A stretch of 64,000 bases of DNA from Lewinella sp. W8 (GCF_004375085.3 NZ_SNAQ03000005.1:62001-126000); one strand, 5' to 3'. Positions 1 to 8,524 are shown, counted from the stretch's first letter. Notes: a model not told the origin generated them from the sequence alone. A program made the numbers and translations.

Positions 1-65
1 TGCGCGGTAACGGGAAGAGAGAGCAGGAAAAAGAGGGAAAATATCCCGGTGAATACACGGATCAT
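1..65 (-). CDS. N-terminal fragment of a secreted protein
   Basis: Reading the minus strand from the ATG at 65 gives 21 codons that run off the left edge. The peptide starts MIRVFTGIFSLFFLLSLPVT and ends in Ala, a typical signal peptide: a basic residue at position 3, a hydrophobic core, then small residues before a likely cleavage site. The rest of the protein lies outside the window, so no function can be given. The roughly 100 bp between this start and the next gene carries no other feature I can see. Confidence 0.5.
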   Translation of the reverse strand, partial: MIRVFTGIFSLFFLLSLPVTA

Positions 66-167
66 AATGTCGGACTAGTTCAGGTGGTATTGATTGGTAG
101 TCCGAAGGTGATGGTAGGTTCGGAAATGGCGGTCCGTGAATGTCTACACTAGAGAAATCAGGACATC

Positions 168-1277
168 TTAGGCCGAGGAAAGTGCTTTTTTGTAGGATCC
201 TGGACTTTCACCTGTCAGTTTTTTGAAGGTGGCGTAGAAGGCAGACTTGGAATTAAAACCAGCCTCGTACCCGATTGCCATCAGGCTGTAACGGGCAAAT
301 TCCTCGGTTGCCAGGAGTCGTTTGACCTCTTCAACGCGAAAGCCATTGACGTAGTCCGTAAAGCCGGTTTGTAACTGTTCGGCCATCAGGCGCGACAGGT
401 AGCTGTTGCTGATGCCTAACTTTTCGGCGGTGGCCTCGCGGCTGAGCTCCGAGTCGCGGTAGAGATGCTCTTCGCGCATCAGGCGATCCAGGGCGAGCAG
501 GTATTCATTGCGTCTGGGTTCTGCCTGCGGTAGGTCGGATTTAGCGGGATCTACCGGACGATCTTTGAGTAGGTTTCGCAAATCCAACCGCTCCTCGGCC
601 AACTGAAATTGGAGGACACCGCGGTAACTCACCCAGTAGAAAAGCATACTGATGAGTATCCAGGCCCACTCCAGAACATCCAGCTGAAAAATTTGATCCA
701 GCAACCAAACAATCACCCAATATCCCATCAGGGCCGAAGACCAGTACCAGAATTCCCGCCCCCAGTCTCCCTCGGGCGTAGCCCGGGCCCCGCGTACAAT
801 CCGGTAGGAAAACACCATCGTAAAGAGCGCAAGTAGCACCGTACCGGCATCCTCCAGTTGGTAGTAGAGTTGAACGCCCGGGTCGGATTCCAGCAGGCCG
901 ATGTCGTACCAACCGAGTTCCATGGAGCCGTCGAGGATAAGGTTAACCACTAGCGTGATCCAAAAGGGTAGGTACAAGAGCTTAATTGCTGGCCGATTCA
1001 GGAGGCCGGGCCGGAGAAGGGCGATGAAGTAAGACAATAGGGTTACGGGGAAGAGGTACTCCCACATAATGTCGTTCACGATCACCAACCACGGGGATTC
1101 GGTGCCCGAAGTTTGCAAAAATATGCATACCCCCATGATGCCAACCGTCAGGAAGGTAATGGCCAGGTAGCGGTTGGCTTTGGTGGAAAAGTAGGGAGAG
1201 TAGCGTAAAACCAGCGCAAGAATGCCTCCCTGTAGTGCACCCAACAGGGCAAATAATCCAATGAGGGTTATGGACAT
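168..1277 (-). CDS. Membrane-anchored AraC-family transcriptional regulator
   Basis: 369 residues. The first about 225 residues contain roughly seven hydrophobic segments, which makes an integral membrane sensor-like half. The last about 100 residues form an AraC-type double helix-turn-helix: the first helix pair lies around REATAEKLGISNSYLSRL and the second carries the family signature GYEAGFNSKSAFYATFKK. Family knowledge: such 7TM-AraC fusions are common in Bacteroidota and presumably regulate from the membrane; ligand and targets are unknown. The gene stands alone, downstream of the minus-strand MscS gene with a 210-bp gap. The ATG start at 1277 directly precedes the first membrane segment. 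The class is secure; what it senses is not visible. Confidence 0.85.
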   Translation of the reverse strand: MSITLIGLFALLGALQGGILALVLRYSPYFSTKANRYLAITFLTVGIMGVCIFLQTSGTESPWLVIVNDIMWEYLFPVTLLSYFIALLRPGLLNRPAIKLLYLPFWITLVVNLILDGSMELGWYDIGLLESDPGVQLYYQLEDAGTVLLALFTMVFSYRIVRGARATPEGDWGREFWYWSSALMGYWVIVWLLDQIFQLDVLEWAWILISMLFYWVSYRGVLQFQLAEERLDLRNLLKDRPVDPAKSDLPQAEPRRNEYLLALDRLMREEHLYRDSELSREATAEKLGISNSYLSRLMAEQLQTGFTDYVNGFRVEEVKRLLATEEFARYSLMAIGYEAGFNSKSAFYATFKKLTGESPGSYKKALSSA

Positions 1278-1487
1278 GAAGCAGTTGAGTTCAAAAAGAG
1301 GTTTAGGGGGAAGGTATTACCAACTGATCAAAATTGCAACCGGCCCGCCTGTCCTTCCGCGCAGCCGAATGAATTCATGCCTGGTTGCGGTAGTCAGCTA
1401 AAATCGTCAGCGAAAAGGATGAGTCAGTACGGAAAAGTTGTTACGCGATCCAGTGGCATTATCCCCTGTTTTGCCAGGGAGAATGAG

Positions 1488-2369
1488 CTAGGTCGCCGAC
1501 TCCTGACCCTCACCAGACGTTGCCCCACTTTTGGGGGTACGCCGCCGCGCAAGGTGGTCAAAGATTTTACGCACGGTACTGCGGCGAATCTGCCGTTGCA
1601 GATCACGGTCCAGTTGGTGCAGGGTGTACTGAAACTTGACGTCCAGCGCATCCTTTTTCATGTCCACCACCTTGAGGTTGAAGGAACCGGGCTTGATGTA
1701 TTCGGCGTATTCATCCAGCGCCTGGATGAGGGCCTGCTCAAAATTATCGAGGCTTTCGATGGAGTTGATGTCCACCTGAAAGTCAATGCTCATGGAGCGG
1801 ATATCACGCTGGGTGTAGTTGATGATTTCGCCGCCGTAGATCTTCGAATGCGGTAAAATGACCACGTCGTCATTCTCGTCCAGTAGCCGCATTTTGAGCA
1901 TTTCGATTTCCAGGATTTTGCCCTTGTGTTCCCCGATCTTGACGTAATCATTGATCTTCAGGTTACGGGTGAAGCTGAAGTAGAGCCCAACCAGAAAATC
2001 GTTAATGTATTCTTTGGAGATGATGGCAATGGCGGCCGCAACGATACTCAGGGACGTCACCAAAGACCGAAAGTCAATGCCAAAAAACCCAAAGGCCGTG
2101 ACCACCAGACCGATGCCAATCAGCAGTTTACTGATGTTCTCCACCCCGAAGTGGAAATTATCCTTGGCCCCCCGGGGTAGCTGGTGCCGGCGGCTGTAGA
2201 AGCTCTTGACCAGACGGGTGATTACGTCCACCACCAGAATGAAGGCCAGGAAATTGAGGAGTAGCGGAACGGTGGGGTGATCCTCCATCAGGGGGGAATA
2301 GTAATACTCCAGCACCAGAATGCCGGCCAGAATCGCCAACTCAATAAAAACCAGGAAAAAGGTACGCAT
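1488..2369 (-). CDS. Small-conductance mechanosensitive channel, MscS family
   Basis: 293 residues, close to the length of E. coli MscS. Membrane helices occupy about residues 5-20, 35-55, 82-100 and 103-125. The pore-lining helix TM3 is the Ala/Gly/Ile-rich stretch SLSIVAAAIAIISKEYINDF. The beta domain follows with NDYVKIGEHKGKILEIEMLK and NDDVVILPHSKIYGG, the usual MscS core. The channel opens under membrane tension and releases solutes on osmotic downshock. The C-terminus ends in a short basic and polar tail. It has its own candidate promoter (2404-2411), although mqnD lies just upstream on the same strand. Confidence 0.9.
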   Translation of the reverse strand: MRTFFLVFIELAILAGILVLEYYYSPLMEDHPTVPLLLNFLAFILVVDVITRLVKSFYSRRHQLPRGAKDNFHFGVENISKLLIGIGLVVTAFGFFGIDFRSLVTSLSIVAAAIAIISKEYINDFLVGLYFSFTRNLKINDYVKIGEHKGKILEIEMLKMRLLDENDDVVILPHSKIYGGEIINYTQRDIRSMSIDFQVDINSIESLDNFEQALIQALDEYAEYIKPGSFNLKVVDMKKDALDVKFQYTLHQLDRDLQRQIRRSTVRKIFDHLARRRTPKSGATSGEGQESAT

Positions 2370-2403
2370 GCCGCAAAACTGATTTCGGTGGGTATTCCCC
2401 GGT

Positions 2404-2411
2404 CAAAGATA
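2404..2411 (-). promoter_or_regulatory. Candidate -7 promoter box for the MscS gene
   Basis: The minus strand reads TATCTTTG, matching the Bacteroidota -7 consensus TAnnTTTG. It lies about 35 nt upstream of the MscS ATG, implying a leader of roughly 28 nt. It sits between the mqnD stop and the MscS start, so it would serve MscS alone. A -33 element is not clear. Confidence 0.45.
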
Positions 2412-2428
2412 GCTTGGGATAAGCAGCT

Positions 2429-3349
2429 TTAGGCCACAAAGATATCTTCCGGTCCGGCCGGAATTACGCCACGCTCCCTACCCTGCTGCAAGAAAGCCGT
2501 TACCGCTCGTCGTCCTTCGGGGCCAAGGTCCCGACTGAAGTCGTTTACGTAGAGGTTGATGTGCTTTCGCCGCACTTCGGGGTCCATTTCCTGAGCGTGG
2601 GCGGCGACGTAGGCCGCGGAGGCCTCCGGATGCTCGAAGGCGTAGGCCACGGAGCGCGCCAGTACCCGATCGACGGTTTTCTGGACTGCGGGGTCCAGCT
2701 TTTTGTTCACCACAATGCCACCCAGGGGGATGGGCAGTCCCGTGGTGCTTTCCCAGAATTCGCCGAGGTCCGCAATTTTGTGGAGCCCGCGGTCGCGGTA
2801 GGTGAAGCGGTTTTCGTGGATGAGCAGGCCAGCGGTAAAGTTGCCCGCGAGTACCTCCCGCTCAATGTCGCTGAAGAGGATGGCCTCCTTGTGCTCGATG
2901 GCGGGGAAGGCCAGTCCGAGCAGGTAATTGGCCGTGGTGTACTTACCCGGAATGGCCACCTTGCCACTCGCCCACATGCGTTGCACCTGCGCTCCGTCGC
3001 CCGCAATTTGAAGCGACGATCCCGACGAGGTTCGGAACTCGGGACCGTCGCCCTGAGCAACCAACTTTTCCGCCAGAGCCTCGTCCGCCGTCACCAGCAG
3101 GGGCCCCACGCCGCGCCCGAGCGCACTTCCGGCGTTCAGCAGGGCATACTGCTCGGTCAGGTATCCGAAGGCGTGGTAACTCAGCTTGGTCACGTCCAGG
3201 GCGCCGGCGAAGGCCAGCCGGTTAAGCTCTTCGACGTCGCCCAGGCGCACGTCAAAACTCAGGCCCTCGGTATCAATGCGTTGGTGCACCAGAGCGTCAA
3301 AAATGAAGGTATCGTTAGGACAGGGACTAAAGCCCAGCGATATTTGCAT
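2429..3349 (-). CDS. mqnD: 1,4-dihydroxy-6-naphthoate synthase (futalosine menaquinone pathway)
   Basis: 306 residues from the chosen start MQISLGFSPCPNDTF; eight further residues (MRVNKRRK) could be read upstream, but the family normally begins at MxxxLGxSPCPNDTFIF. MqnD converts cyclic dehypoxanthine futalosine to 1,4-dihydroxy-6-naphthoate in the menaquinone route that bypasses chorismate-derived o-succinylbenzoate. The protein has a periplasmic-binding-protein-like fold. Supporting motifs are DVTKLSYHAFGYL, GRGVGPLLV and GLPIPLGGIVVNKKL. No other mqn gene is in the window, so the pathway genes are dispersed, as is usual. It points to the futalosine rather than the classical Men route in this organism. 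Confidence 0.92.
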   Translation of the reverse strand: MQISLGFSPCPNDTFIFDALVHQRIDTEGLSFDVRLGDVEELNRLAFAGALDVTKLSYHAFGYLTEQYALLNAGSALGRGVGPLLVTADEALAEKLVAQGDGPEFRTSSGSSLQIAGDGAQVQRMWASGKVAIPGKYTTANYLLGLAFPAIEHKEAILFSDIEREVLAGNFTAGLLIHENRFTYRDRGLHKIADLGEFWESTTGLPIPLGGIVVNKKLDPAVQKTVDRVLARSVAYAFEHPEASAAYVAAHAQEMDPEVRRKHINLYVNDFSRDLGPEGRRAVTAFLQQGRERGVIPAGPEDIFVA

Positions 3350-3426
3350 CTTACGGCGTTTATTTACCCGCACGGAAGGCCGAAAAGCTTCGTGCGGGGT
3401 TACGGAGATGCCATAAAGACAATTGC

Positions 3427-4125
3427 ATGCAACTTCAGGTTTTATTCGAAGACAATCACCTCATCGCGGTCAACAAACCCGCCGGCATTCTGAGTCAGAG
3501 CGACCGGACCGGAGACACCACGGTGATGGACTGGACGAAGGCCTACATCAAGCACCGCTACAACAAGCCCGGTGACGTTTTTCTCGGCTCCATTCACCGC
3601 CTTGACCGGCCGGTAAGCGGGGTCATCCTCTTTGCCCGCACCAGCAAGGCCCTCACCCGGATGAACGATCTGTTCCGCGACCGCAAGGTGACCAAAAAAT
3701 ACTGGGCGGTGGTGAGTGATCAGCCCGATCCCATCGAGGGCTCCCTCACCGGGTATATCCACAAGGACGCCGAAAGGAACGTGAGCAAGATCGTCCCCAA
3801 GGCGAATTCCAATCGCCACAAAGGGGCCAAAAAGGCGCAACTGGACTACCGCCTGGTGGGCCGGATCGGATCCAACATCCTCCTGGAGATCACCCCCGAC
3901 ACGGGGCGGCCGCACCAGATCCGGGTGCAACTGGCCGAGCAGCTCAAAACCCCCATCCGGGGAGACGTCAAGTACGGTTTCCACACCGCCAACGAGGACG
4001 GCAGCATCCACCTCCACAGCCGTTCGCTCAGCTTCCAGCATCCGGTACGGAAGGAGCCCGTACTGATCACCGCCGAGCCGCCGGAAGACGATCAGGTGTG
4101 GGAATTGTTCGACGGGATTGAGTAA
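3427..4125 (+). CDS. RluA-family RNA pseudouridine synthase
   Basis: 232 residues. It isomerises specific uridines in rRNA or tRNA to pseudouridine. The family motif HRLDRPVSG is present with the catalytic Asp at residue 60; GRPHQIRVQLA, another hallmark, follows at about residue 160. It is a single catalytic domain without an S4 RNA-binding domain, as in short RluA/RluC-like proteins, so the target base cannot be named. It is divergent from mqnD with a 77-bp gap. Its TAA stop shares one A with the ATG of the next gene (TAATG), so translation of the two is probably coupled. Confidence 0.9.
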   Translation: MQLQVLFEDNHLIAVNKPAGILSQSDRTGDTTVMDWTKAYIKHRYNKPGDVFLGSIHRLDRPVSGVILFARTSKALTRMNDLFRDRKVTKKYWAVVSDQPDPIEGSLTGYIHKDAERNVSKIVPKANSNRHKGAKKAQLDYRLVGRIGSNILLEITPDTGRPHQIRVQLAEQLKTPIRGDVKYGFHTANEDGSIHLHSRSLSFQHPVRKEPVLITAEPPEDDQVWELFDGIE

Positions 4126-5276
4126 TGAATTTCCTGGAGCGAAGGCTGGAAGAACTGCGTTCCCGGGGCGTTTACCGCAGTCTCGGCGGCAGCGTCGCGG
4201 GGGTGGACTTCTGGTCCAACGACTACCTGGGACTGGCGCGGCTGACCGATAATCTGGGCGAGGGACCGCAGGATGCAAAGCAATTCTTGGAAAAGCGAGC
4301 AGCGGTGCCCCGCTTTATTTCCGGAGCCACGGGCTCCCGCTCCATTTCGGGCGACGACGATCGCTACCACCTCCTTGAATCCGCCATCGCGGAATACCAC
4401 GGCTATCCCGCTGCCCTCGTCTACGCCTCCGGTTACCTGGCCAATCTCGGACTCCTCTCCGCCCTCGGGACCCGCACCGACACCTTTCTCTACGACGAGC
4501 TGGTGCACGCCAGCGTGCGTGACGGGATGCGGATGAGTCCGGCCCGCAGCCTGCGCTTTGCCCACAACGACGTCGAAGACCTGCAACGCCAACTCGGGAA
4601 AGTGCGTCCGGACGGAGAAGTCTTCGTCCTCACCGAAGGGCGGTTCAGCATGGACGGCGACCTGGCTCCGCTGGAGGCGCTCAGCGCAGTATGCCAGCAG
4701 TTCGGCGCACACCTCATCGTGGACGAAGCCCACTCGGGCGGACTGGAGGGGAAATCGGGCGCGGGATTGGTGGCGGACCGTCAGCTACAGTCCCAGGTTT
4801 TTGCCACCCTGATCACCTACGGCAAGGCCTTCGGCGCCCACGGCGCCGCGGTGCTGGGCGCCCCCACCCTGCGGGAATACCTGATCAACCGGAGTCGAGC
4901 TTTCATCTACACCACCGGGCCCGCGCCCGCCCAGTGGGCGGGCATCGAGCAAGCCTACCAAAAGTTATCCCGCCACCACGCCGGGCAGTACGCGGCCCTG
5001 CAACGGATTACGGAGCATTTTCAACGGCTGGCCAAGGATGCGGGACTTAACCGATTCCTTGCCGCCGGGGCCAGTGGCCCCATTCAACCCCTGGTGTTCG
5101 GCGACAGCGATCGGGTGATGGAGCTGGAGGCCGCCTGCCGGTCCGCGGGCTACCTGGTGAAGGGCATCCGGCACCCCACGGTGGCCCGTGGAGAGGAACG
5201 CATACGGATTTGCCTGCACGCTTTTAATACGGAAGCGGAAGTAGCGGGCCTGATCGGCGTTTTGGGCCATGGTTGA
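4125..5276 (+). CDS. BioF-like alpha-oxoamine synthase (8-amino-7-oxononanoate synthase family)
   Basis: 383 residues of a fold-type I PLP enzyme. NDYLGLA near the N-terminus, SGATGSRSISGD, VDEAHSGG and TYGKAFGAHGA (PLP Lys at about residue 234) are the signature of the KBL/BioF/ALAS family. Length and motifs fit BioF, which joins pimeloyl thioester and alanine in biotin synthesis. No other bio gene is nearby, and the partner is an RNA modification enzyme, so the exact acyl substrate is inferred. The start overlaps the preceding stop. Coding GC is high and similar to its neighbours. Confidence 0.82.
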   Translation: MNFLERRLEELRSRGVYRSLGGSVAGVDFWSNDYLGLARLTDNLGEGPQDAKQFLEKRAAVPRFISGATGSRSISGDDDRYHLLESAIAEYHGYPAALVYASGYLANLGLLSALGTRTDTFLYDELVHASVRDGMRMSPARSLRFAHNDVEDLQRQLGKVRPDGEVFVLTEGRFSMDGDLAPLEALSAVCQQFGAHLIVDEAHSGGLEGKSGAGLVADRQLQSQVFATLITYGKAFGAHGAAVLGAPTLREYLINRSRAFIYTTGPAPAQWAGIEQAYQKLSRHHAGQYAALQRITEHFQRLAKDAGLNRFLAAGASGPIQPLVFGDSDRVMELEAACRSAGYLVKGIRHPTVARGEERIRICLHAFNTEAEVAGLIGVLGHG

Positions 5277-5548
5277 GAGGCCGTGCCCAAATCGTAAAAC
5301 TCTAAAATTCAATTGTTTAAAAGCAACCGTTTATTACCTCATCCCGAAGGATTCTCCCGGGAAAGCCTCTCTATTCTTCCATTATTTAAGGTGACGATCC
5401 TGGTCCGCCAATCGTCTAAATGGTATAAGACCAGGGGATAGAGTAGACGTTAAAACATGTAATCAATAAGATTATTTAACTATATTTTATTCTCAATTTG
5501 ATTTTAACCCCGTTTCTTTGTTCCTCAAATCAAAATGAACATCTTCCT
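5277..5548. other. Intergenic region, AT-richer, with interleaved inverted repeats
   Basis: The 272 bp between the BioF-like gene and the barrel gene is clearly more AT-rich than its flanks, especially 5450-5490, which could hold the promoter of the downstream gene. No classic terminator with a T-run is seen. Two inverted repeats overlap at 5399-5449 (separate entry). Confidence 0.4.
5399..5449. repeat. Two interleaved inverted repeats (H-type pseudoknot geometry)
   Basis: CCTGGTC at 5399-5405 pairs with GACCAGG at 5429-5435. CGTCTA at 5413-5418, inside that loop, pairs with TAGACG at 5444-5449, outside it. The order a-b-a'-b' is that of an H-type pseudoknot if transcribed. The stems are short (7 and 6 bp), so chance is possible. 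Confidence 0.3.
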
Positions 5549-6121
5549 TTGAAAAAGCTTCTTTTTCTCACTACCCTTTTGGCCCTTTTCGGTGCTTCAC
5601 TGATCGGTCAGGACAACCAAACCTACCCCAAAATTGGCCTCGTTGCCGAGGGCGGCATCAGCTTCGGCGGAGACGCCCTGGCCACCGTCATTTTCACCGA
5701 CGGTGAAGACCAGGACCTCAACGCCGGCCAGGGCGGATACCTGGCGGCGGGCGCTGCGCTTCACTTCACGGAGAACATCTCCCTGCGGGGCACCCTCGGG
5801 TTTCTATACCAAACCACGGCGGCGGAAAACGCCAACATCCGCCTGACCCGGCTTCCGCTCAACCTGGTGGGTTTCTACGAGTTTTCCAACGGCATCCGCG
5901 TGGGTGGCGGCGTGAGTTCCCACGCCAATATCCGACTGAAGGGAGACGGCTTTTTGCCGGACACGGACTACACGAGCAACCTTGGCCCCCGCTTCGAACT
6001 CGCCTACAAGTGGATTGGCCTAAGCTACACGGCCATGGAATACACCAGCGAAACGGACGGCGTATTTTCGGCTAACGCCATCGGCGTTTCCGTTTCTTTC
6101 GTCATCCCGAACCGCTATTGA
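5549..6121 (+). CDS. Small outer-membrane beta-barrel protein
   Basis: 190 residues from a TTG codon at 5549, chosen because it gives a clean signal peptide (KKLLFLTTLLALFGASLIGQ). The frame can also be opened from a TTG at 5498, but those extra residues are polar and unlike a leader; no ATG is available in frame upstream. After cleavage the protein alternates hydrophobic and polar residues with many Gly and aromatic residues, and ends in a strand (GVSVSFVIPNRY), as in small Bacteroidota outer-membrane barrels. A specific function is not recognisable. A strong hairpin follows the stop (6128-6154). Confidence 0.7.
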   Translation: MKKLLFLTTLLALFGASLIGQDNQTYPKIGLVAEGGISFGGDALATVIFTDGEDQDLNAGQGGYLAAGAALHFTENISLRGTLGFLYQTTAAENANIRLTRLPLNLVGFYEFSNGIRVGGGVSSHANIRLKGDGFLPDTDYTSNLGPRFELAYKWIGLSYTAMEYTSETDGVFSANAIGVSVSFVIPNRY

Positions 6122-6127
6122 CGTACC

Positions 6128-6154
6128 GGAGGCTCCGTCCAGGACGGAGCCTCC
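6128..6154 (+). terminator. Rho-independent-like terminator hairpin
   Basis: GGAGGCTCCGTC pairs perfectly with GACGGAGCCTCC, a 12-bp GC-rich stem with a 3-nt loop, seven bases after the barrel gene stop. It is followed by AAGATTTTCCCC, a weak T-tract. It would end that transcript before the repeat array. Confidence 0.7.
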
Positions 6155-6227
6155 AAGATTTTCCCCTCTCACGTCTAAGCCCCTAATCCCTAAATCAAAT
6201 GCCCTGCTCGGGCACTACCATCCTAGT

Positions 6228-6767
6228 ACCAACGATCCTACCCCTACTTCAAAAATCAAACGTTCCACCCCAAAAATTACCTTCCCAGCACCAACGACCC
6301 TACCCCTACTTCAAAAATCAAACGTCCCACCCCAGAAATTACCACCCCAGCACCAACGACCCTACCCCTACTTCAAACATCAAACGTCCCACCCCAGAAA
6401 TTACCACCCCAGCACCAACGACCCTACCCCTACTTCAAACATCAAACATCCCACCCCAGAAATTACCTTCCCAGCACCAACGACCCTACCCCTACTTCAA
6501 AAATCAAACGTCCCACCCCAGAAATTACCTTCCCAGCACCAACGCCCCTACCCCTACATCAAACATCAAACGTCCCACCCCAGAAATTACCACCCCAGCA
6601 CCAACGACCCTACCCCTACTTCAAACATCAAACGTCCCTCCCCAGAAATTACCTTCCCAGCACCAACGACCCTACCCCTACTTCAAACATCAAACGTCCC
6701 TCCCCAGAAATTACCACCCCAGCACCAACGACCCTACCCCTACTTCAAACATCAAACGCCCTACCCC
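6228..6767 (+). repeat. 62-bp minisatellite, about 8.7 copies
   Basis: Copies begin (ACCAACG...) at 6228, 6290, 6352, 6414, 6476, 6538, 6600, 6662 and 6724, an exact 62-bp period. Copies differ by a few substitutions only (for example CTTCCCAG versus CACCCCAG near the unit end, CTTCAAA versus CATCAAA). The plus strand is extremely G-poor (about four G per unit) and C/A-rich. The last copy is cut at about 44 bp, where it merges into the ATG of the next gene. There is no internal stop in the frame from the ATG at 6199 to the TGA at 6769-6771. Since 62 is not a multiple of three, the hypothetical translation cycles through three frames, which argues against a protein. Confidence 0.95.
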
Positions 6768-7307
6768 ATGAAAATCCCCCACCTATTCCTTTTTTGCCTG
6801 ACCCTCTGCTGTTTTGGCTGCGGCAACGATGACGATCCTAGCCCGATGAATGACGGAGCGTTTACCTTCATGGGTGAAACGCAAAAGTTGCCGAACGCTC
6901 ACATATACGAATATACCGCAGACCCTACCTCAAGAATGCATTACTACCTGGACCTCACAACCGATGAACTTACGGTCATCGAAGAAGGTAGGTGCAATGA
7001 TGGTAAGGGCGATGCCGTCGTATTTCGCTTGAATATCCCCGACAATCGAGCTCAAATTTCTGGAACCTACACCTTTTCCGAAGGAAGTGACGAAACGTAC
7101 ACCATGTGGCAACTCGCGGTGCTCCGGGGGGTTGAAACCACCACCGAAGACTGTAATGCTGTTCGGGGCACCTTTTATCGAGCGATTTCGGGAGAGCTAG
7201 ACCTAACACTCAGTGGTGACCAATTGGACCTAACCTTCACCATGACCGACCGATGGGGAAATGAAGCAACGGGCTTCTATCGTGGCGAAGTGCGAACTTT
7301 CCCATGA
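6768..7307 (+). CDS. Hypothetical lipoprotein
   Basis: 179 residues. The N-terminus MKIPHLFLFCLTLCCFGC is a lipoprotein signal with the lipidated Cys at residue 18, followed by GNDDDPSP; the acidic residues after Cys resemble Bacteroidota surface-lipoprotein export signals. The mature part looks beta-rich and is not a family I recognise. The ATG lies at the broken end of the last 62-bp repeat copy, so the 5' end and leader of this gene are built from repeat sequence. Codon use is less GC-rich than in neighbouring housekeeping genes. Confidence 0.7.
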   Translation: MKIPHLFLFCLTLCCFGCGNDDDPSPMNDGAFTFMGETQKLPNAHIYEYTADPTSRMHYYLDLTTDELTVIEEGRCNDGKGDAVVFRLNIPDNRAQISGTYTFSEGSDETYTMWQLAVLRGVETTTEDCNAVRGTFYRAISGELDLTLSGDQLDLTFTMTDRWGNEATGFYRGEVRTFP

Positions 7308-7390
7308 CTCCCAATTCATTCGTGCTTAACTTAACGGTGTACCCAATGAGCAAGTCGCCCAGTTGATACTTGCTGGCCCCAAAAGAATGA

Positions 7391-8425
7391 ATGCAAGTGA
7401 GTAAACGGTTAGTTTCTTTTAGCTTTCTTCTATCGGCAAAATCGGTGGGCATTACCAGCGTACTGCTCATTTTACTATGCCCCCTCATTAGCTGTACGCC
7501 CGAAGCCCCAAACTCGCATCGTTTGGGCATGGAAAAGCTCCACGATTGTCACGTGCATGCCCTCAGCCCCGAACTGTTACAAATCTGGCGAAATCGCGGG
7601 GTACCAATCAGCCGGCCTTCTTCCCACTATACGGACATTGACACCATCCTTTCCATATTGGGTGCTCAGTCCATTGACCTCATCAGCGTGGGATATTTTT
7701 TCACCAGTCCGGGAATGTATTCCGGAGCGGATGGTCGCGAACGCTTATCGGCGGAAAACGACTTCATCCTGCGCTGTTCCGCCCGTCGCCCCGAGCGGGT
7801 AAGGCCCTTCGTGGCCATCGACCTCCTGATGGAGGATCCGGTGGGCGAGATTGAGCGGTGCCGGAGAATCAACCCTAAGCTTGGTGTAAAAATCCACGCC
7901 GGGGTTTCTCGCCTGTTCCTGTCGGAACCCGAACACCGGTATCGTCTGCGAACAGTATTGGATCAAGCGGCCCAGGCGAATACTCCAGTTCTCCTCCATT
8001 TCGACAACCAGGACCCAAACTTCGGCCGCCGCGACTTCTCCCTACTACTGGATTCCGTTCTGGTTGACCTCCCCCCACTTGAATTACGACTTGCGCATTT
8101 AGGCAGCCGGGGCGGTAGGTTCTCCCCCCAAAACCTGGAAGTACTGAACGCCTTCCTCGATCGTCAACGGCGGGGAAAAATTCCCGAAGGGCATCAATTC
8201 CTGTTCGACTTTTCTGCCGTTGCCTTCCAGGAAAACGCAGAAGACATTCCCCCACTGACGCCCCAGGACGTCACCCTGCTAAACGAGTATTTTCAGGCGG
8301 TCGATCCGGATATTCTGATCTTCGGCTCCGATTACCCCCTCTACACCAGTGCGGAATACGCCCGAATACTCATGAACCCGCTGGGCATAGACCTCAACGC
8401 CCTGCACCAACTGACCCAAAAGTAG
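7391..8425 (+). CDS. Amidohydrolase-family lipoprotein (Amidohydro_2 type)
   Basis: 344 residues. A hydrophobic leader ends in LLCPLISC at about residue 36, a lipobox. The mature part begins with the metal-binding HxH pattern in HDCHVHALSPE, then has VKIHAG, LLHFDN, LAHLGS and FGSDYPLY, the order expected for a TIM-barrel metal-dependent hydrolase of the amidohydrolase-2 class (hydrolases and decarboxylases). The Asp of FGSDYP would be the last metal ligand or base. The substrate is unknown. The leader is unusually long; an internal start is possible, but the lipobox supports the long form. A nearby 7-bp inverted repeat around 7350-7376 is too weak to call. Confidence 0.75.
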   Translation: MQVSKRLVSFSFLLSAKSVGITSVLLILLCPLISCTPEAPNSHRLGMEKLHDCHVHALSPELLQIWRNRGVPISRPSSHYTDIDTILSILGAQSIDLISVGYFFTSPGMYSGADGRERLSAENDFILRCSARRPERVRPFVAIDLLMEDPVGEIERCRRINPKLGVKIHAGVSRLFLSEPEHRYRLRTVLDQAAQANTPVLLHFDNQDPNFGRRDFSLLLDSVLVDLPPLELRLAHLGSRGGRFSPQNLEVLNAFLDRQRRGKIPEGHQFLFDFSAVAFQENAEDIPPLTPQDVTLLNEYFQAVDPDILIFGSDYPLYTSAEYARILMNPLGIDLNALHQLTQK

Positions 8426-8481
8426 ATGCTCCTCCTAGACTTTCAAGCAACTTATTCAGTATTTCACCCCGTTGGCAAATA

Positions 8482-8524
8482 GCAGACCAACAGACCAACA
8501 GACTAAATCACCAACAGACCAACT
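8482..8524 (+). repeat. Short imperfect direct repeat (CAGACCAA)
   Basis: The motif CAGACCAA recurs three times within 43 bp, with CAGACTAA as a variant, between the amidohydrolase and the SDR gene. No function is evident; it looks like a small slippage repeat. Confidence 0.5.

Noticed and set aside
6199..6767. 190-codon open frame through the minisatellite as a repeat protein
   Set aside because: The period is not a multiple of three, so the product cycles through three unrelated peptides; openness is explained by the G-poor, stop-free repeat. Kept only as an overlap remark.
6228..6767. CRISPR array
   Set aside because: Units are contiguous 62-bp repeats without variable spacers, and no cas gene is present.
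7350..7376. AGCAAGT/ACTTGCT hairpin between two lipoprotein genes
   Set aside because: 7-bp stem with a 12-nt loop and no T-run; expected by chance in intergenic DNA.
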